From assembly GCA_963736715.1 (NCBI GenBank), contig CAVTQA010000010.1, positions 372,001 to 436,000 of the forward strand: DNA of 64,000 bases. The letters are read 5' to 3'. The stretch comes from AP-15 sp963736715. Lineage in GTDB: Bacteria; Pseudomonadota; Alphaproteobacteria; ATCC43930; CGMCC-115725. How positions within the stretch are numbered: position 1 is the stretch's first letter; each line of letters begins with the position of its first letter. The translations under genes and the position numbers were made by a program. This document shows positions 36,440 to 45,774 of the stretch, in pieces. A model generated the notes under the pieces. That model saw only the letters and a program-made list of their open reading frames with translations, was not told where the DNA came from and did no database searches.

Positions 36440-37778
36440 ATGAGCACCGCCACCCCCTCCGCCGCTACGGCCTCTCCGCTTCCCGCGCCAAGGGAACCGA
36501 AACTCCGCCGCATGGCGAATGCGATTCGAGCGCTCGCCATGGATGCGGTCGAGCGAGCGAAGTCGGGACACCCGGGCATGCCGATGGGGATGGCCGATGT
36601 CGCGACCGTCCTGTTCACTCAATTTCTGCGGTTCGATCCGCAGACGCCGGACTGGCCCGACCGCGACCGCTTCGTGCTGTCGGCCGGACACGGCTCGATG
36701 CTCCTTTATGCGCTGCTGCACTTGACCGGCTATGCCGACATGACAGTCGACGAGCTCAAGCGCTTCCGGCAGCTCGGCAGCCGCACTGCCGGGCATCCGG
36801 AGCGGGGGCACGCGGCCGGAATCGAGACCACGACCGGGCCGCTTGGGCAGGGGATCGGCAATTCGGTCGGCATGGCGCTCGCCGAGCGGATGCTGGCGGC
36901 CGAGTTCGGCGAAGAGATCGTTAATCACAACACTTACGTCATCGCCAGCGACGGCGACCTGATGGAAGGGGTCAGCCACGAGGCGGCCTCTCTTGCCGAT
37001 CATCTCGGCCTCAACAAGCTAATCGTGTTCTACGACGACAATTCGATTTCGATCGACGGCCCGACGGAGCTGGCATTCTCCGACGATCCGCTGTTGCGAT
37101 TCCGGGGCTACGGCTGGGCGGCCGAACGGATCGACGGCCACGATCAGGCGGCCATCGCCGAGGCTATCCGGCGGGCGCAGAACCGCGACCGTCCGAACCT
37201 TATTGCCTGCCGCACGACGATTGCCTTTGGGGCGCCAACCAAGGCCGGAACAGCGGCGGCGCATGGCTCGCCGCTCGGCGCCGCCGAGATCGCCGGCGCG
37301 CGCCAACGGCTCGGGTGGAGCGATGCGCCCTTCGTGGTCCCGGAGGACATTGGTGCAGAATGGCGAGCGGCAGGCTCGCGCGGCGAACCTGTCCGCCGCG
37401 CCTGGGAAGCCCCGCTCAATTCCCTTGCCGGCGAGCGCAGCGCCGAATTCCTGAGGCGCCAGCGTAGAGAGTTGCCGCCCAGCCTCGATCAAGCGATCGC
37501 TAAGATCTGCCATGATTTCCGCCAGGCAAATGCGAACATCGCGACAGGACAGGCCTCGGGGACGCTGTTCGAAGGAATATCAGAACGCGGCGCTCGGCTC
37601 GGCGCCGCGCGTTGCCGTCGAGGCCGCCGTGGAGTTCGGTTGGGATCGCTGGTTGGGAACCCGCGGCGCCTTCATCGGCATGAAGGGTTTCGGCGCCTCG
37701 GCTCCCGGCGAGGCGCTGTTCCCGCATTTCGGCATCACGCCCGAAAAGGTTGCAGAAGCGGCCCGCTCGCTTCTATAG
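36440..37778 (+). pseudogene. tkt: Transketolase with internal deletion and frameshift, copy 2
   Basis: Same N-terminal domain, same deletion junction and same frame change as copy 1. Upstream it differs by a 2-base deletion (AACTATTGCC versus AACTATCTTGCC) just before the start. Non-functional as an enzyme; the truncated N-terminal TPP domain could still be expressed. Confidence 0.85.
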
Positions 37779-37806
37779 ATCGGCGAGAGCTTTGGGAGGA
37801 TGAGCC

Positions 37807-38817
37807 ATGGCGGTACGGGTTGCGATCAACGGCTTCGGGCGCATCGGCCGGCTGGTCTTGCGGGCGGCGTATGAGCACAAGCATACCGAGATCGAAGTCG
37901 TCGGGATCAACGACCTGGGCCCGGTCGAAACCAATGCGCACCTGCTGCGGTACGACAGTGTGCACGGCCGTTTTCCGGGCGAAGTCACGACCGGCGACAA
38001 CTGGATGGATATCGGGCGCGGCAAGATCCGCGTGACCGCCGAGCGTGATCCCGCAAAACTCCCGTGGCGCGAGCTCGGCGTCGATGTCGCGCTCGAATGC
38101 ACGGGCATTTTTACCAAGCGCGAGGCCGCCGCGAAGCATCTCGAAGCGGGCGCCAAGCGGGTCATCGTCTCGGCCCCCGCCGACGGTGCCGACATGACCG
38201 TCGTGATGGGCGTGAACCAAGAGGAGTTGAAGCCCGAGCACAAGGTCATCTCGAACGGCTCGTGCACCACCAACTGCCTCGCGCCGGTCGCCTATGTGCT
38301 GCACCAGGGGATTGGCATAGAGCGCGGCTTTATGACGACGATCCACGCCTACACCGGCGACCAGAGCTTGCAGGACACACTGCACAATGACCTGCGCCGG
38401 GCCCGCGCTGCCGCGCAGTCGATGATCCCGACCTCGACCGGCGCGGCGCGGGCGATCGGCCTCGTATTGCCGGCCTTGAAGGGCAAGCTCGACGGCACCG
38501 CGATCCGCGTACCGACCGCGAACGTCTCGCTGATCGACCTTACATTCGACGCCGCGCGCGAAACCTCCGGAGACGAGGTCAATTCCCTAATGGAGGAAGC
38601 GGCAAAATCGAACCGGCTGCGCGGTATCCTCGGCATCAGCAAGGCGCCGACCGTCTCGGTCGACTTCAATCACGACCCGCACAGCTCGACATTCGATGTG
38701 ACGCAGACCCAGGTTCTCGACAAGCGGTTCGTTCGCGTTCTGTCGTGGTACGACAACGAGTGGGGTTTCTCGAACCGAATGGTTGAGATTGCCGCTTATT
38801 TCGGCGGGCTCGCCTGA
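37807..38817 (+). CDS. gap: Glyceraldehyde-3-phosphate dehydrogenase, copy 2
   Basis: 336 residues, differing from copy 1 at two residues near the C-terminus (TQVLDKRF and EIAAYFGG). All catalytic motifs are conserved. Close behind the broken transketolase, as in copy 1. Confidence 0.93.
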   Translation: MAVRVAINGFGRIGRLVLRAAYEHKHTEIEVVGINDLGPVETNAHLLRYDSVHGRFPGEVTTGDNWMDIGRGKIRVTAERDPAKLPWRELGVDVALECTGIFTKREAAAKHLEAGAKRVIVSAPADGADMTVVMGVNQEELKPEHKVISNGSCTTNCLAPVAYVLHQGIGIERGFMTTIHAYTGDQSLQDTLHNDLRRARAAAQSMIPTSTGAARAIGLVLPALKGKLDGTAIRVPTANVSLIDLTFDAARETSGDEVNSLMEEAAKSNRLRGILGISKAPTVSVDFNHDPHSSTFDVTQTQVLDKRFVRVLSWYDNEWGFSNRMVEIAAYFGGLA

Positions 38818-38828
38818 AGTCGGGTGCG

Positions 38829-39311
38829 ATGCTTCGAAACCGGCACTCCTCGCGATGACACCTCGGCGCCAGCGAGCGGCCGAAGCAACCTGACGCTATC
38901 GCCACCATCATTTTCCACACGCTCGCCCAAGCAATCGCTGCGCTGAGCGCTGCGGCGTCGACCGGCCGGCCGGTGTGCTCGACCAGCGCGCCAAATGCCG
39001 GCGGCTATTTGGGTCCGGGCTGGTTCAAGGCGCTGGTGGCCGCGGCACGTGAGGCCGTCCCCGATGCCCGGAGCTCCACCCTCCTCGATTGCGGCGACAA
39101 TGTTGGCGCTGCGCTGGCGGCGATCCGAGCGGAAGTGGAAGGCATCATCTTCACCGGCCGCCCGGATGTCGCCCGTCGGCTTGCCGATATCGCGCGGCAA
39201 CATAGCGTCCGTTTCGAGACGAAACGGCCGGCGGAGGCCCTCGATCTCGCCGAGGATTTCTTCGCGTCGCATGAAGATCTCGTGAGGCGATGCGCCGAGT
39301 TTCTCGCGTGA
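38829..39311 (+). pseudogene. Hypothetical protein, disrupted copy 2
   Basis: The start corresponding to copy 1 (ATG 38829) runs into TGA after nine codons because of several small indels between 38829 and 38980. The C-terminal 105 residues remain open (SAPNAGGYLGPGWFKALV ... HEDLVRRCAEFLA) and could start at a GTG near 38973. A copy-specific lesion; the other copy is intact. Confidence 0.7.
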
Positions 39312-39316
39312 GGACC

Positions 39317-39793
39317 TCAGACCTGCTCGGAGGACCGCTGGCGTGCCACTTCGGCCCGCACTCCGCTGCCGGCCATCATCATTTCCGTGGTGAAAGCCGC
39401 GATTGCGCTGATCGTGCAGACGATCGCGAGCCCGAAGGTGGTGAACAACACCGAGGCTACCGTCGAATTGCGCAGCGCCCCGACAAACAGTGTGAAGACC
39501 GACGCACAAGTGGCAGCTGCCGCGATCGCGCCGAGCACTATCGCGGCGTCGAGCGCAATCGAGCGGCGGCGCAGAGCCAAGAGTTGTCGAGCGAGATCCG
39601 CGCTCTCGTCGGGATCGGCCTGTTCCATCGATTTGGTGATCTGCGCCACGAGATCGGCAACCCGCGCCAGGCGTGTCGCGAACACGTTGAGCAGGGTTGC
39701 TATGCCCGATAGCAGGAAGATCGGCGTCAGCGCCACCTGGATGACATGGGCGACCAGGTCGAGCGACGAATCGGGGTTGAGCAAGCCCTGCAT
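39317..39793 (-). CDS. DUF2721 membrane protein, intact copy 2
   Basis: 158 residues from ATG 39793 (GGGAG five bases upstream), beginning MQGLLNPDSSLDLVAHVIQVALTPIFLLSG. Three membrane helices (about 14-40, 85-105, 115-140) and a conserved RLARVADLVAQITK segment. Starts one base after the bglA stop, so the two form an operon. Function unknown. Confidence 0.8.
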   Translation of the reverse strand: MQGLLNPDSSLDLVAHVIQVALTPIFLLSGIATLLNVFATRLARVADLVAQITKSMEQADPDESADLARQLLALRRRSIALDAAIVLGAIAAAATCASVFTLFVGALRNSTVASVLFTTFGLAIVCTISAIAAFTTEMMMAGSGVRAEVARQRSSEQV

Positions 39794-39794
39794 T

Positions 39795-41132
39795 TCACTC
39801 CCGCTCGAGCGGGGCGCCGTGGGCGAGCTCGGCATAAAAATGGAAGGAGTTTTTGACCCGCCGTTCGAGCGTGCCGAAATCGACGTGGACGAGACCGAAC
39901 CTTCGGCTGTAGCCGAACGCCCACTCGAAATTGTCGAGCAGCGACCACACGAAGTAACCGCGGACCGGCACGCCTGCTTCGATCGCATCGAGCACCGCAC
40001 CTAGATAACCGCGCAGATAGGCAATCCGTTGTTCGTCGCGGATCCGTCCGTCCGCGTCGATCCGGTCGGGAAAAGCAGCGCCGTTTTCGAGGATATAAAT
40101 CGGCAGGTCGCGGGCGTAGCGCTCCTTTGCTTCAATGATCACTTGGCGGAACGCATCAGGCGCGATCTCCCAGCCCATTTCGGTGACTGGGGTTCGCGGT
40201 TCGGGCGGTACCGTGCCGACTTCGAACGGGTGGTCCGGATCACGATGCACTCGCGATCGCGTGTAATGATTGAACGCGAAGTAATCGAGCCTTTGCTTGA
40301 CGATATCGAGATCGCCAGGCTGCACCAGCGACTCCATTTCGCCGGCGAGCGGCTCGGGATAGGTACCGTGAATCTGCGGGTCGGGGAAGGAGCGGTTCCA
40401 TAGCGCATCGAGCATGACCGCCGCGACCTCGTCTTCCTCACGCTCGCTGGCCGGCTCACGGGGGTGGAAGTTGTAGATGTTGCCGATCAGCAGGTCGGCT
40501 CGCTCCGAGCGCATCGCCCCAATGCCCAACCCATGAGCAAGGTTCATGACGTGGATGGCTTTGAGCGCGCTCTCCCGGCCGCGAATGCCCGGGGCGTGCT
40601 TGCCTTCGCAATAGCCCAAGACGCTCGCAGCGTTTGATTCGTTGAAGGTCGCCCAGTGCTTGACCCGGTCGCCGAGCCGCCGCACCGTGATGGCCGCGTA
40701 TTCGGCGAACCAGGAAGCGGTGTCGCGGTCTTGCCAACCGCCGCGGTATTCGAGGGCCTGCGGCAAATCCCAGTGGTAGAGGCAGACCCACGGCTCGATG
40801 TTTTCCACCATCACCGCATCGATCAGCCGGTCATAGAATTCGAGGCCTTTGGGGTTCGGCCTGCCACGGCCTTCCGGCAGGATGCGCGGCCAGGCGGTCG
40901 ACAGCCGGTAGCCGCCGATGCCGAGTTCGCGCATCAACGCGACGTCCTCGGGCCAGCGGTGATAATGATCGCAGGCGATATCGCCCGTATCCTCACCGAG
41001 GATGTTGCCGGGCTGATGGGTGAAAGTGTCCCAGATCGATGGCTCGCGTCCATCCACCCGGACCGCGCCCTCGATCTGGTAAGCCGAGGTCGAGGCGCCC
41101 CATAGGAACCCGTCGGGGAAGCGTTCCGTCAT
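39795..41132 (-). CDS. GH1 beta-glucosidase / beta-glycosidase
   Basis: 445 residues, normal length for the family. Retaining mechanism: acid/base Glu in HWATFNESNAAS (Ser follows where Pro is usual) and nucleophile Glu in IYILENGAAFPD. The N-terminal FPDGFLWGASTSAYQIEGA and GGYRLSTAWPRILPEG are classical GH1 signatures. No signal peptide, so cytoplasmic, acting on imported beta-glucosides. Operon with DUF2721. Confidence 0.92.
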   Translation of the reverse strand: MTERFPDGFLWGASTSAYQIEGAVRVDGREPSIWDTFTHQPGNILGEDTGDIACDHYHRWPEDVALMRELGIGGYRLSTAWPRILPEGRGRPNPKGLEFYDRLIDAVMVENIEPWVCLYHWDLPQALEYRGGWQDRDTASWFAEYAAITVRRLGDRVKHWATFNESNAASVLGYCEGKHAPGIRGRESALKAIHVMNLAHGLGIGAMRSERADLLIGNIYNFHPREPASEREEDEVAAVMLDALWNRSFPDPQIHGTYPEPLAGEMESLVQPGDLDIVKQRLDYFAFNHYTRSRVHRDPDHPFEVGTVPPEPRTPVTEMGWEIAPDAFRQVIIEAKERYARDLPIYILENGAAFPDRIDADGRIRDEQRIAYLRGYLGAVLDAIEAGVPVRGYFVWSLLDNFEWAFGYSRRFGLVHVDFGTLERRVKNSFHFYAELAHGAPLERE

Positions 41133-41285
41133 GATGTCCCTCTCGTTTCCCGCCAGGTCAATTGGCGCCGAGCCGGTTGGAACCCGCTGCTCTCGCCGCT
41201 AACAACTCGCCAACCATTATCTGCGACACAACTCTCCCACCCGTTCGTTTCGAGATTTGCGGGATATTGAGGAGCCTCAGCAGAA

Positions 41286-41519
41286 ATGGACCGTGTTCCG
41301 AACTGGGCTTGGTGGACGATCGTAGGCGGAATTTTGCTGAGCCCGGTATTCGCATTCCTGCTCGCCGTCGTGGTCGAGATCTTGATTGGCGTTCTGACGC
41401 AGGGGGGCGTGCCTGCGCTCCTTCTCTTCGCCGCCGCGGCGGTCATGTCGGGCCGGTTTCTGTTGCGCAAACACCGGACACGCCTCCGGGCCGGCAATCT
41501 GCTGGGCGATCAGGCATAG
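41286..41519 (+). CDS. Small membrane protein
   Basis: 77 residues, MDRVPNWAWWTIVGGILLSP. Two adjacent hydrophobic helices (WWTIVGGILLSPVFAFLLAVVVEILIGVL and VPALLLFAAAAVMSG) then a basic tail (RFLLRKHRTRLR). The 3' end overlaps the convergent AlkA gene by 10 bases. Function unknown. Confidence 0.6.
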   Translation: MDRVPNWAWWTIVGGILLSPVFAFLLAVVVEILIGVLTQGGVPALLLFAAAAVMSGRFLLRKHRTRLRAGNLLGDQA

Positions 41520-42220
41520 AGCTCCGGCGGCAGGCGCGGTGCGACCCGTCCGCGTGCATGCAGATAGGATTGCCAGAAAAGGCAGGCCGCAATCGACCGC
41601 CAGGGTCGCCAGGCTTCGCCGCGGAGCCGCAAATCGGCCTCTCCAGGCCTTGACCCGAGACCCAGCTGTTCGGCCATCGCAAGCTGCAGACCGAGATCGG
41701 CGGCGGGCCAGATGTCCGGCCGACCCAATGCAAAGAGCAGATAGATTTCGGCGCTCCACCGGCCGATGCCTCTGATTGCCAGCAGATCCGCCAGCGCGGT
41801 TTCGTCCTCAGCCGCCGCGAGCCGGGCAAAATCGAAACTACCCTGTTCCACCGCCGCGGCGAGATCGCGCGCATACCCCATTTTCTGACGGCTGAAGCCG
41901 CACGACCGCAAAGTTGCGTCGTCGAGCGCGAGGAAGGTAGCCGGCGCCAGCGGACAGGACAACCCGACCAGTCTGTGGTACATCTTTGCTGCGGCGTCGA
42001 TAGAGACCTGCTGCTCGAGAATGATGTGCAGCAGGGTGCCAAACCCGTTCCGGCGCCGGCGGAACCGCGGCGGGCCGGCGGTTCCCAATATCGCGGCAAA
42101 GATCGGATCGGCTGCGAGGGCCGAAATGCCCTCGGCGAGACCATGCGGCGCGTAAATCGCCTCTGGCTCGCATTCGCGGCGCGCAGCCCCTGCGGCGCAC
42201 TGGGTTGATTGCTGATCCAC
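41510..42220 (-). CDS. DNA-3-methyladenine glycosylase II family (AlkA-like, HhH-GPD)
   Basis: 236 residues. The helix-hairpin-helix and catalytic Asp are in LLAIRGIGRWSAEIYLLFALGRPDIWPAADLGLQLA. Upstream FGTLLHIILEQQVSIDAAAKMYHRL is the usual HhH-GPD entry. Removes alkylated bases in base-excision repair. Lacks the N-terminal extension of E. coli AlkA. The 5' end overlaps the open frame of the divergent DUF1499 gene only if a far-upstream start is used for that gene. Confidence 0.85.
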   Translation of the reverse strand: MDQQSTQCAAGAARRECEPEAIYAPHGLAEGISALAADPIFAAILGTAGPPRFRRRRNGFGTLLHIILEQQVSIDAAAKMYHRLVGLSCPLAPATFLALDDATLRSCGFSRQKMGYARDLAAAVEQGSFDFARLAAAEDETALADLLAIRGIGRWSAEIYLLFALGRPDIWPAADLGLQLAMAEQLGLGSRPGEADLRLRGEAWRPWRSIAACLFWQSYLHARGRVAPRLPPELYA

Positions 42221-42294
42221 TCCGATCCACCCCTTTGCCGAGAGGCCTCTTATGGCATAGTGAAGATCGGCCCTCTAGCGGCTCCGGAGGAAAG

Positions 42295-42828
42295 GTGCGC
42301 CTAGTCCTGACCCTGCTGGTCGTGATTGTGCTGGGGGTGGCGGCTTTGGGGCTCGCGGTGCGGATCTATATGGGCCGCGAAGCCGAAAATCGCCTGGCTC
42401 CGAGCGAGGCGATCCGCCTCGTCGAGCTACATTCGCCGCTTCCTAAACCTGGGGTTCTATTCTGTCCACCAGGATATTGCCCGGCGGCCGAAGCGATCGC
42501 CAGCCCGGCCTTCCCGATGCCATGGGAACGATTGCGCGAATATTGGACAGAAGTGATATCGGGCGAGAAGCGGGTCGAGACAATCGTCGCCGATCCCGAC
42601 GAGCGGCGGTTTGTTTACATTCAACATTCGCCGACATTCCGCTTTCCAGACATCATCAGCGTCGAGTTCGTTCCACTTGGACCGAATTGTTCGAGCATTG
42701 CGATTTACAGCCGTTCTCGGTATGGCCATTATGATTTCGGAAAGAACCGCAAACGGGCCGGGAAATGGCTGGCCTTGCTGGAGAAAGTGGCGCAACCGGC
42801 GATAGGGCGCCGAGCGCACGCTGAATGA
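42295..42828 (+). CDS. DUF1499 membrane-anchored protein
   Basis: 177 residues from GTG 42295, with GGAGGAAA just before, which decides the start. An N-terminal membrane helix (LVLTLLVVIVLGVAALGLAVRIYM) is followed by a soluble domain with VETIVADPDERRFVYIQHSPTFRFPDIISVEF and YSRSRYGHYDFGKNRKRAGKWLALLE, typical of DUF1499. Periplasm-facing. Function unknown. Confidence 0.8.
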   Translation: MRLVLTLLVVIVLGVAALGLAVRIYMGREAENRLAPSEAIRLVELHSPLPKPGVLFCPPGYCPAAEAIASPAFPMPWERLREYWTEVISGEKRVETIVADPDERRFVYIQHSPTFRFPDIISVEFVPLGPNCSSIAIYSRSRYGHYDFGKNRKRAGKWLALLEKVAQPAIGRRAHAE

Positions 42829-42844
42829 TCAGATGGCTGAATGA

Positions 42845-43042
42845 TCAGATGTCGGATAGATCAGTCGGCGGTCGCGTAGCGCTCTCGGTGCCATCGGCGA
42901 GCTTGTCATATTCGAGAGCCAATTCAAGCAACCGCAGTTTGATTGCTCGGGTCGTGACCCCCTCGGCAACTTGGCGGGCGCGCGCTGCCTTGCGCCGGTA
43001 ATACTCCGCCGGCTGCGGCGGCAAGTCTGAGGGCTGGTTCAT
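42845..43042 (-). CDS. Small hypothetical protein
   Basis: 65 residues (MNQPSDLPPQPAEYYRRKAARARQVAEGVTTRAIKLRLLELALEYDKLAD). A short helical protein; the YRRKAARAR...LELALEYDKLA arrangement recurs in small alphaproteobacterial proteins of unknown function. An upstream ATG at 43054 is also possible. Confidence 0.6.
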   Translation of the reverse strand: MNQPSDLPPQPAEYYRRKAARARQVAEGVTTRAIKLRLLELALEYDKLADGTESATRPPTDLSDI

Positions 43043-43115
43043 GGTGCGCAACATAGCACACCCGCCCTCAGAAGTGGCAGATTTGCTGTGCGGCGTCGCG
43101 TCCGACCCGCCGGCG

Positions 43116-43370
43116 CTATCGGTGCACCGAAGGCACCACCTCGATGTTCAAGAACTGTTGTGCGTGCGCAGCCACTCTCGCACGCCGACGCTCGGCGCGG
43201 CGCGCTGCATACTCGCCGAGCGCCTCGCGATCCGCGGCGGCAACCGAAGCCTGGGTCGGCAGGACGCAGGCGGTCGGGCACCTCGTTACGCCTTTCGTGC
43301 GGATGAACTCGGCCACCTCGGTTGCGCAATCCTTGTCGGAAACAAGGTCCCGCGAGCCCTGGTTAACCAT
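43116..43370 (-). CDS. Small hypothetical protein
   Basis: 84 residues: AEFIRTKGVTRCPTACVLPTQASVAAADREALGEYAARRAERRRARVAAHAQ. The CPTACV motif and the helical Arg-rich C-terminus suggest a small DNA- or RNA-associated protein; similar small proteins occur in rhizobia (from memory). Not assigned. Confidence 0.55.
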   Translation of the reverse strand: MVNQGSRDLVSDKDCATEVAEFIRTKGVTRCPTACVLPTQASVAAADREALGEYAARRAERRRARVAAHAQQFLNIEVVPSVHR

Positions 43371-43625
43371 TGAACTGCTCCATCACCAGCCGCCTCGGGC
43401 ATGATCGGCCCCTGCGGAAGGCTACCTAATAAACTAGACGCCACCCCGCCAGATCGGGGTTACCGTTGGTCCGGAGCAGCAAAAACGCTGTGTGCCTTCG
43501 GGGAATTCGGTTCCGGTTTTTGCCGGTTATTCGGCCTGGGAACCTCCCTGGAGAACTCCTTTTGGGTTTTCCGGCATGTTGCCGGCATGTTCGCTGCGGC
43601 AGAGGCCTGACCTTGCGTCGATCAA
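43371..43625. other. Intergenic region, no gene supported
   Basis: About 255 bases upstream of the 43116 gene and downstream of the 43626 gene. It contains a short direct repeat (CCGGCATGTT twice around 43572-43592) and no credible coding or RNA signal. Confidence 0.4.
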
Positions 43626-44330
43626 TTAATCGGCGCCGGCGTTTACTCGCTGCGATTGCTGGGTCCCGATAAAGAGTTCGACGGTTTCGGTGTCCGGGAT
43701 CGCCCCGCTCGGCGTGACCCGGCTCTGGTAGGGAATATTGAATTTGGCAAATCCGTCCAACAGTATTTTGACTGTGTTGGAATTGTTGTCACCGTTCACG
43801 TAGAGATTTATCCCCGGCGCGCGGACATCACCGAATATTTTGGTTACTTGAGGACCTTGGACCTCCCAATTGGCGGCCTTCAAAATGTTTACCAGCTGAT
43901 TGGCGTATCGATACGCCTCTACATCGTCGGGGATACAGGAAACGATGACTCGGCGGCTCTCGAACTGCTTCAGATATGACGCCAGGTCATCCGCGGCAGA
44001 TTGCGGGATCGAGCGGGCGCGTCTGCCCGCCTCGAGTTCTTTGACGTGATCCTCCAGCGTCTTTATCCGTCGGGTCAGATCGGCGGCGCTCGGCCCATTC
44101 AACACGGCGGGTGGGGCTTGCGGCATCGCGCTGGTTCCGGCGAGCGCCGAGGTTTCCTCTGCTTCCCGTCGCCCGAGCCCAACCGTGGTGGTAATCGCGA
44201 GGCATCCGAAGACGAGTATGCTGGCCATCCACAATCGCCGGCCGCTGGGAGCTGCGGACGGCGACGCTGCCACGGTCAGGGCCAGCGCAGTCACCAAAAT
44301 CACTGAGAGCGTCGGCAGCCAGAAAGGCAT
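43626..44330 (-). CDS. Membrane-anchored protein with coiled coil
   Basis: 234 residues from ATG 44330, just after the MFS gene. Two N-terminal membrane helices (LPTLSVILVTALALTVA; LWMASILVFGCLAITTTVGL), a coiled coil (LTRRIKTLEDHVKELEAGRR) and an alpha/beta domain (SRRVIVSCIPDDVEAYRYANQLVNILKAANWEVQGPQV ... INLYVNGDNNSNTVKILLDGF). The soluble domain resembles small periplasmic or cytosolic sensory folds; not assigned. Confidence 0.65.
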   Translation of the reverse strand: MPFWLPTLSVILVTALALTVAASPSAAPSGRRLWMASILVFGCLAITTTVGLGRREAEETSALAGTSAMPQAPPAVLNGPSAADLTRRIKTLEDHVKELEAGRRARSIPQSAADDLASYLKQFESRRVIVSCIPDDVEAYRYANQLVNILKAANWEVQGPQVTKIFGDVRAPGINLYVNGDNNSNTVKILLDGFAKFNIPYQSRVTPSGAIPDTETVELFIGTQQSQRVNAGAD

Positions 44331-44337
44331 TTTCGCG

Positions 44338-45618
44338 TCAGCTCGCCGGAACAGCTTCCTGCGCCGGTTCGGCGCGCCGTCCGCCGGCCCCGATCGACAG
44401 CGCCATTGCTGCCGCCCCGAAGCACAGCAGCCCGGCAAACAGGAACGCCTCGAGATAGGTGCCGAACGAGATCCTCAGAACTCCACCCAGATAGGCAGCC
44501 GAGGCCCCGCCAATTTGATGGATCACCGTGATCCACGCGACCATGATCCCGGTTCTCTCGGTTCCGGCGACCCGGCTCAACAGCCGAACGGTCGGCGGGA
44601 CCCCGGCGATCCAATCGAGCCCATAAAACACCGAGAACAGGGACAAGCCGTAAAACGACATGTCAAAAGCGAAGGGCAGATAGAGCAGGGAAAGGCCGCG
44701 CAGTCCGTAATACCAGGCAAGCAGCAGCCGGTTGTCCACCCGGTCGCTGAGCCAGCCGGAAAGCGTTCCGCCAAGAAAGCTGAAGACACCGGTCGCCGCG
44801 AGAAGACCCGCCCCGGTGACCTCGGCCAAACCATGGTCGACGCAGGCCGGGATCAGATGCGTGCCGATCAGACCGTTGGTCGAGGCGCCGCAGACAAAAT
44901 AGCTGCCGGCGATTAGCCAGAAGTCGCGCGAGCGCGCGTTGTCACTGAGCGCGCGATAGGCAAGGGTCAGCGGATTGCCGTCGAGCGCCGGCGCGGGTCG
45001 GAAGCCGCGACTGGCGCCGTAAGGCGCCAAACCGAGATCTTCGGGGCGGTCGCGCATCAAGAGCGCAATCAGCGGTACAAAGGCCGCGACCGAAGCCGCG
45101 AGCAGCAGCGACATCACGCGCCAACCGGCACCGGTCGCTAGGCTTGCCATGGTCGGGAGAAAGATCAGCTGACCCGCCGCGTTGGCCGCCGTCAATACGC
45201 CCACGACGAGCCCTTGGCGGATCCGGAACCAGCGCGCGGCAATGAACGCGGCGAGGAAGTTGCCGATGACCCCGCAGCTCGCGCCGACTACCACACCCCA
45301 CAGCAGTATGAGTTCCCAGGATTGCCGCATCGTCGGCGTCAGCGCGACACCGGCCGCGGTCACCGCGAGCGCCACGGCCATTGTGCGCCTGACGCCAAAG
45401 CGATCGATCAGCGCCGCGGCGAAAGGACCGATCAGCCCGTAGAGCAAAAGGTTGACCCCGACCGCAAAGGAGATTGTCGAACGCGCCCAGTGAAACTCGT
45501 TTTCGAGCGGCACGATCAGAATGCCCGGCGCGGCGCGTACTCCCGCAGTCAATAGCAGCACGACGAAGGTGACCGCCGCTACGACCCAGGCATAATGCAG
45601 CTTGGCTGGCAGACGCAT
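44338..45618 (-). CDS. Major facilitator superfamily transporter
   Basis: 426 residues from ATG 45618 (MRLPAKLHYAWVVAAVTFVVLLLTAG); ATG 45624 is an equal option. Twelve membrane segments. AALIDRFGVRRTM is the motif A loop, and SGWLSDRVDNRLLL its counterpart in the second half. Resembles the monocarboxylate/oxalate-formate antiporter branch. Divergent from the cytochrome P450, which suggests transport of a substrate or product of the oxygenase cluster (inference). Confidence 0.85.
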   Translation of the reverse strand: MRLPAKLHYAWVVAAVTFVVLLLTAGVRAAPGILIVPLENEFHWARSTISFAVGVNLLLYGLIGPFAAALIDRFGVRRTMAVALAVTAAGVALTPTMRQSWELILLWGVVVGASCGVIGNFLAAFIAARWFRIRQGLVVGVLTAANAAGQLIFLPTMASLATGAGWRVMSLLLAASVAAFVPLIALLMRDRPEDLGLAPYGASRGFRPAPALDGNPLTLAYRALSDNARSRDFWLIAGSYFVCGASTNGLIGTHLIPACVDHGLAEVTGAGLLAATGVFSFLGGTLSGWLSDRVDNRLLLAWYYGLRGLSLLYLPFAFDMSFYGLSLFSVFYGLDWIAGVPPTVRLLSRVAGTERTGIMVAWITVIHQIGGASAAYLGGVLRISFGTYLEAFLFAGLLCFGAAAMALSIGAGGRRAEPAQEAVPAS

Positions 45619-45774
45619 CCACATCACTCGGTTGGCGGTCGACAGACTGGCAGCGTCGTCCAAAAAGGCAACATTCTTGGTCCCTTCGGCCACGGATGCC
45701 AGCCAGACCGAGAACACCAGATGGTGAATAGGTGCTTGGATAAAACGCGGCGATGCCGATCTCTGTGAGGTCGG

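Larger units (their letters stand above)
34209..41132. repeat. Second copy of the tandem duplication
   Basis: Same order as copy 1. Near-identical from 34209 to about 38825, then clearly more divergent through the hypothetical gene, DUF2721 and bglA. This copy retains the full bglA. The sharp change in similarity after gap suggests gene conversion in the left 4.6 kb or two separate events. Confidence 0.85.
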
